From an uncultured Prevotella sp. (GTDB taxonomy: Bacteria; Bacteroidota; Bacteroidia; Bacteroidales; Bacteroidaceae), in contig CAMYZK010000180.1 of the NCBI GenBank assembly GCA_947303825.1, positions 1 through 5,766 of the forward strand: DNA of 5,766 nucleotides. The letters run 5' to 3'. Below are positions 4,337-5,766 of the stretch, one piece after another (the stretch's first letter is position 1; the number at the start of each line of letters is the position of its first letter). Under the pieces are notes generated by a model. It saw nothing but the letters and a program-made list of their open reading frames with translations, did no database searches and had not been told where the DNA came from. Both the position numbers and the translations under genes were made by a program.

Positions 4337-5766
4337 CTACAGCAGCAGTCCTTCCAGTCTCTTGAAGGCAGGTGCCAGGAGAGTGGTTTCCAGCTCTTGT
4401 CCGTCGGGCGAGCGGAAGTGGCATGTGCGCTCATTGACGTTGAGGCGGCAGATGAACTGGGTATTAACAAGCGTGCTGCGGTCGGCCCTTACAAAGTTGG
4501 GTCTGTCGAGCATTTTGGTCAGTGCTCCAATGCCCGTCATCACCATGTCGCTACTGTAGAAGGTTACCAGTTGCGTATAGTTGCCTTCAGCTTTCAGGAA
4601 TACAATGTTTGCAATGTCAACCATAATACGCCCATTGGCGGTGCGCAGTGTGAGGCGTTGTTTCTCTTCGGCCTTGTCGGTCATCTTCACTATATCTTTT
4701 CCCAGCTCGGTGTTGTCGGCTTTCATGGCCTCCTGGCGAATGGCCTGAATGAGCTGCTCGCGCTCCACCTTCTCCTGGTGCAGGCGCATCATCTTCCTGC
4801 GGCTACGCCGCTTCTCCAGCCACCGTGCCAGTATCCATACAGCTGCCGTAAGCAGCAGGGCAGCGATGAGCCACACCCACCAGTGCTGCCACCACCGTAG
4901 GGGCGGGGCAATGAAGGTGTCAGCCTGAGCGTCGGCCACCAGTTCCTCTGGCTGGAACGATGCCATCTGCTCCACGCTGCACAGCCACACCGTTCCGTCG
5001 GGCTGCTCGGCCAACCGTGCTTTCAGAGGTTCGAGAAGGGTGAAGCCATTGAGATGGTTGAAGAAGCACGCCTTGGATATGTGATGGCTATCGGAGAGAC
5101 GGCAGACAAAAAGTCCGTCGATGGCAGCCACTACAAGGTAGCCTCGCGGCGACACGTGCAGCGCACGCACCTCGTGACCAGACAGCTGCGGCAGCTCACT
5201 GTTCAGCTCTTCCACCTTGCCACGGCTGATGACGAAGAGCGAGTCGCCAGAGGCAAAGTACACCGAGCCTTTGCCGTCGCTCTCCATGGTAGTGACAATC
5301 AGCTTCTGGTTGCCGTAGCCCTGCTTTGAGACGCCCGCATTTCTAGTAGAACTAGAAGAACTGGTATCACCAGGAGAACTAGTCTTTCTAGTAGCGCTGG
5401 CCTCAATGCAATAGAGCCCGAAAGTGCTGCCCACCCACAGACGGCCATCGCCGTCGGCAGCGGCGCACCAGGGATGCTGTATGTCGGTGGTCAGCGTGTC
5501 AATAACGCCTGTCTGCGGATCGTAAGTACATACGAGCTGACGCGTGCCCACCACAATGCGGCCCCTGGCCTCGGTAATGAACTGATAGCGCTCGAAAGGC
5601 AGTCCCAGCCATGTCACGCTGCTGTCGCTGATGCAGGCCATGTCGCTCCTGCCTGCCAGATAGACCTTGCCCTCGATGGTGTCGAAGCTGTGAATGAATA
5701 AGTTGTCGGCTTCGTCGTAAACAGTCTTGCCGCCTAGAATTTTCTTGCCGTTGAGGGTGCCCATCA
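4337..5766 (-). CDS. Transmembrane LytTR-family regulator with propeller sensor (5' end outside window)
   Basis: The minus-strand frame enters from the right edge and ends at TAG 4339-4337; the first visible ATG (5764) lies inside the propeller and has no signal peptide, so the true N-terminus is missing. Numbering from that ATG (475 residues): beta-propeller strands resembling Reg_prop repeats, e.g. DGDGRLWVGSTFGLYCI (104-120), SPRGYLVVAAIDGLFVC (205-221) and QPDGTVW (254-260); one transmembrane helix at about 291-314 after RWWQHWW; a basic stop-transfer stretch KRRSRRK; a charged, probably coiled-coil linker (317-370); and a LytTR DNA-binding domain (371-475) with VFLKAEGNYTQL and FVRADRSTLVN. 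This architecture places a sensor outside the membrane and DNA-binding inside, in one chain, with no kinase or receiver domain in the visible part and no clear Y_Y_Y domain. It converges with the epimerase gene. A role in controlling the neighbouring polysaccharide genes is inferred from position only. Confidence 0.88.
   Translation of the reverse strand, partial: MGTLNGKKILGGKTVYDEADNLFIHSFDTIEGKVYLAGRSDMACISDSSVTWLGLPFERYQFITEARGRIVVGTRQLVCTYDPQTGVIDTLTTDIQHPWCAAADGDGRLWVGSTFGLYCIEASATRKTSSPGDTSSSSSTRNAGVSKQGYGNQKLIVTTMESDGKGSVYFASGDSLFVISRGKVEELNSELPQLSGHEVRALHVSPRGYLVVAAIDGLFVCRLSDSHHISKACFFNHLNGFTLLEPLKARLAEQPDGTVWLCSVEQMASFQPEELVADAQADTFIAPPLRWWQHWWVWLIAALLLTAAVWILARWLEKRRSRRKMMRLHQEKVEREQLIQAIRQEAMKADNTELGKDIVKMTDKAEEKQRLTLRTANGRIMVDIANIVFLKAEGNYTQLVTFYSSDMVMTGIGALTKMLDRPNFVRADRSTLVNTQFICRLNVNERTCHFRSPDGQELETTLLAPAFKRLEGLLL
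5340..5394 (-). repeat. CTAG-rich low-complexity insert in the regulator coding sequence
   Basis: The segment is bounded by two copies of TTTCTAGTAG (5340-5349 and 5385-5394), 45 bp apart, and contains four CTAG tetramers in 49 bp plus a small CTGGT-ATC-ACCAG hairpin (5361-5373). It encodes a Ser/Thr-rich loop (visible residues 124-142: TRKTSSPGDTSSSSSTRN) using AGA, TCT, AGT and ACT codons, unlike the G/C-ending codons around it. The reading frame is kept. It looks like an inserted flexible loop between propeller blades. Confidence 0.7.

Noticed and set aside
4058..4900. 280-codon plus-strand open frame across the convergent gap
   Set aside because: It overlaps the end of the epimerase in another frame and runs antisense to the LytTR domain; the product is low in recognisable features and passes through the hairpin.
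5340..5394. Insertion sequence with target-site duplication
   Set aside because: The 10-bp direct repeats enclose only 35 bp, with no transposase and only a small internal inverted repeat; at most a miniature element or repeat expansion.
5762..5764. ATG at 5764 as the true start of the LytTR gene
   Set aside because: The frame is open to the window edge, no signal peptide follows this ATG, and the sequence after it already looks like propeller strands, so the start should lie outside the window.

Overview
The window looks like a chromosomal segment from a member of the Bacteroidota, most likely a Prevotella-like gut or rumen carbohydrate degrader. The evidence is as follows. Both promoters that can be read have the Bacteroidetes form (TTTG, 19 bp, TAnnTTTG). 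Start codons follow A-rich leaders without Shine-Dalgarno motifs. Two of the proteins belong to families typical of Bacteroidetes glycan metabolism. A transmembrane LytTR regulator with a Reg_prop-like propeller is also typical of the group. Coding DNA is fairly G+C-rich, while the divergent intergenic region is AT-rich. Genus-level assignment is inference.

Layout from left to right. (1) Positions 1-1542, minus strand: a secreted PL1-type pectate lyase whose 3' end lies beyond the left edge. (2) Positions 1543-1890: a divergent control region with one promoter per direction, a G-poor repeated leader, a 12-bp palindrome, a duplicated promoter-like segment and two hairpins. (3) Positions 1891-3267, plus strand: a secreted alpha/beta-hydrolase of the PHB depolymerase/feruloyl esterase (LpqC/CE1-like) type, with a beta-rich C-terminal domain and a degenerate secretion-type tail. 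(4) Positions 3251-3354: two 7-bp tandem-repeat arrays, the first of which contains the esterase stop codon. (5) Positions 3369-4238, plus strand: an aldose 1-epimerase family protein, probably cytoplasmic. (6) Positions 4239-4336: a convergent gap with a G+C-rich perfect hairpin. (7) Positions 4337-5766, minus strand: the C-terminal part of a membrane-spanning sensor/regulator made of propeller blades, one transmembrane helix, a coiled coil and a LytTR DNA-binding domain. Its N-terminus lies beyond the right edge.

Inferred joint role: the lyase and the esterase act outside the cytoplasm on plant cell-wall polysaccharide (pectin backbone and ester-linked side groups). The mutarotase helps feed released sugars into the cytoplasm. 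The LytTR protein could sense a glycan-derived or envelope signal and act on nearby promoters. No SusC/SusD pair, transposase, RNA gene or CRISPR array is visible. The proteins themselves are of known kinds. The most unusual material is non-coding or low-complexity: the heptamer arrays, the promoter duplication with its hairpins, and a CTAG-rich insert in the regulator gene.
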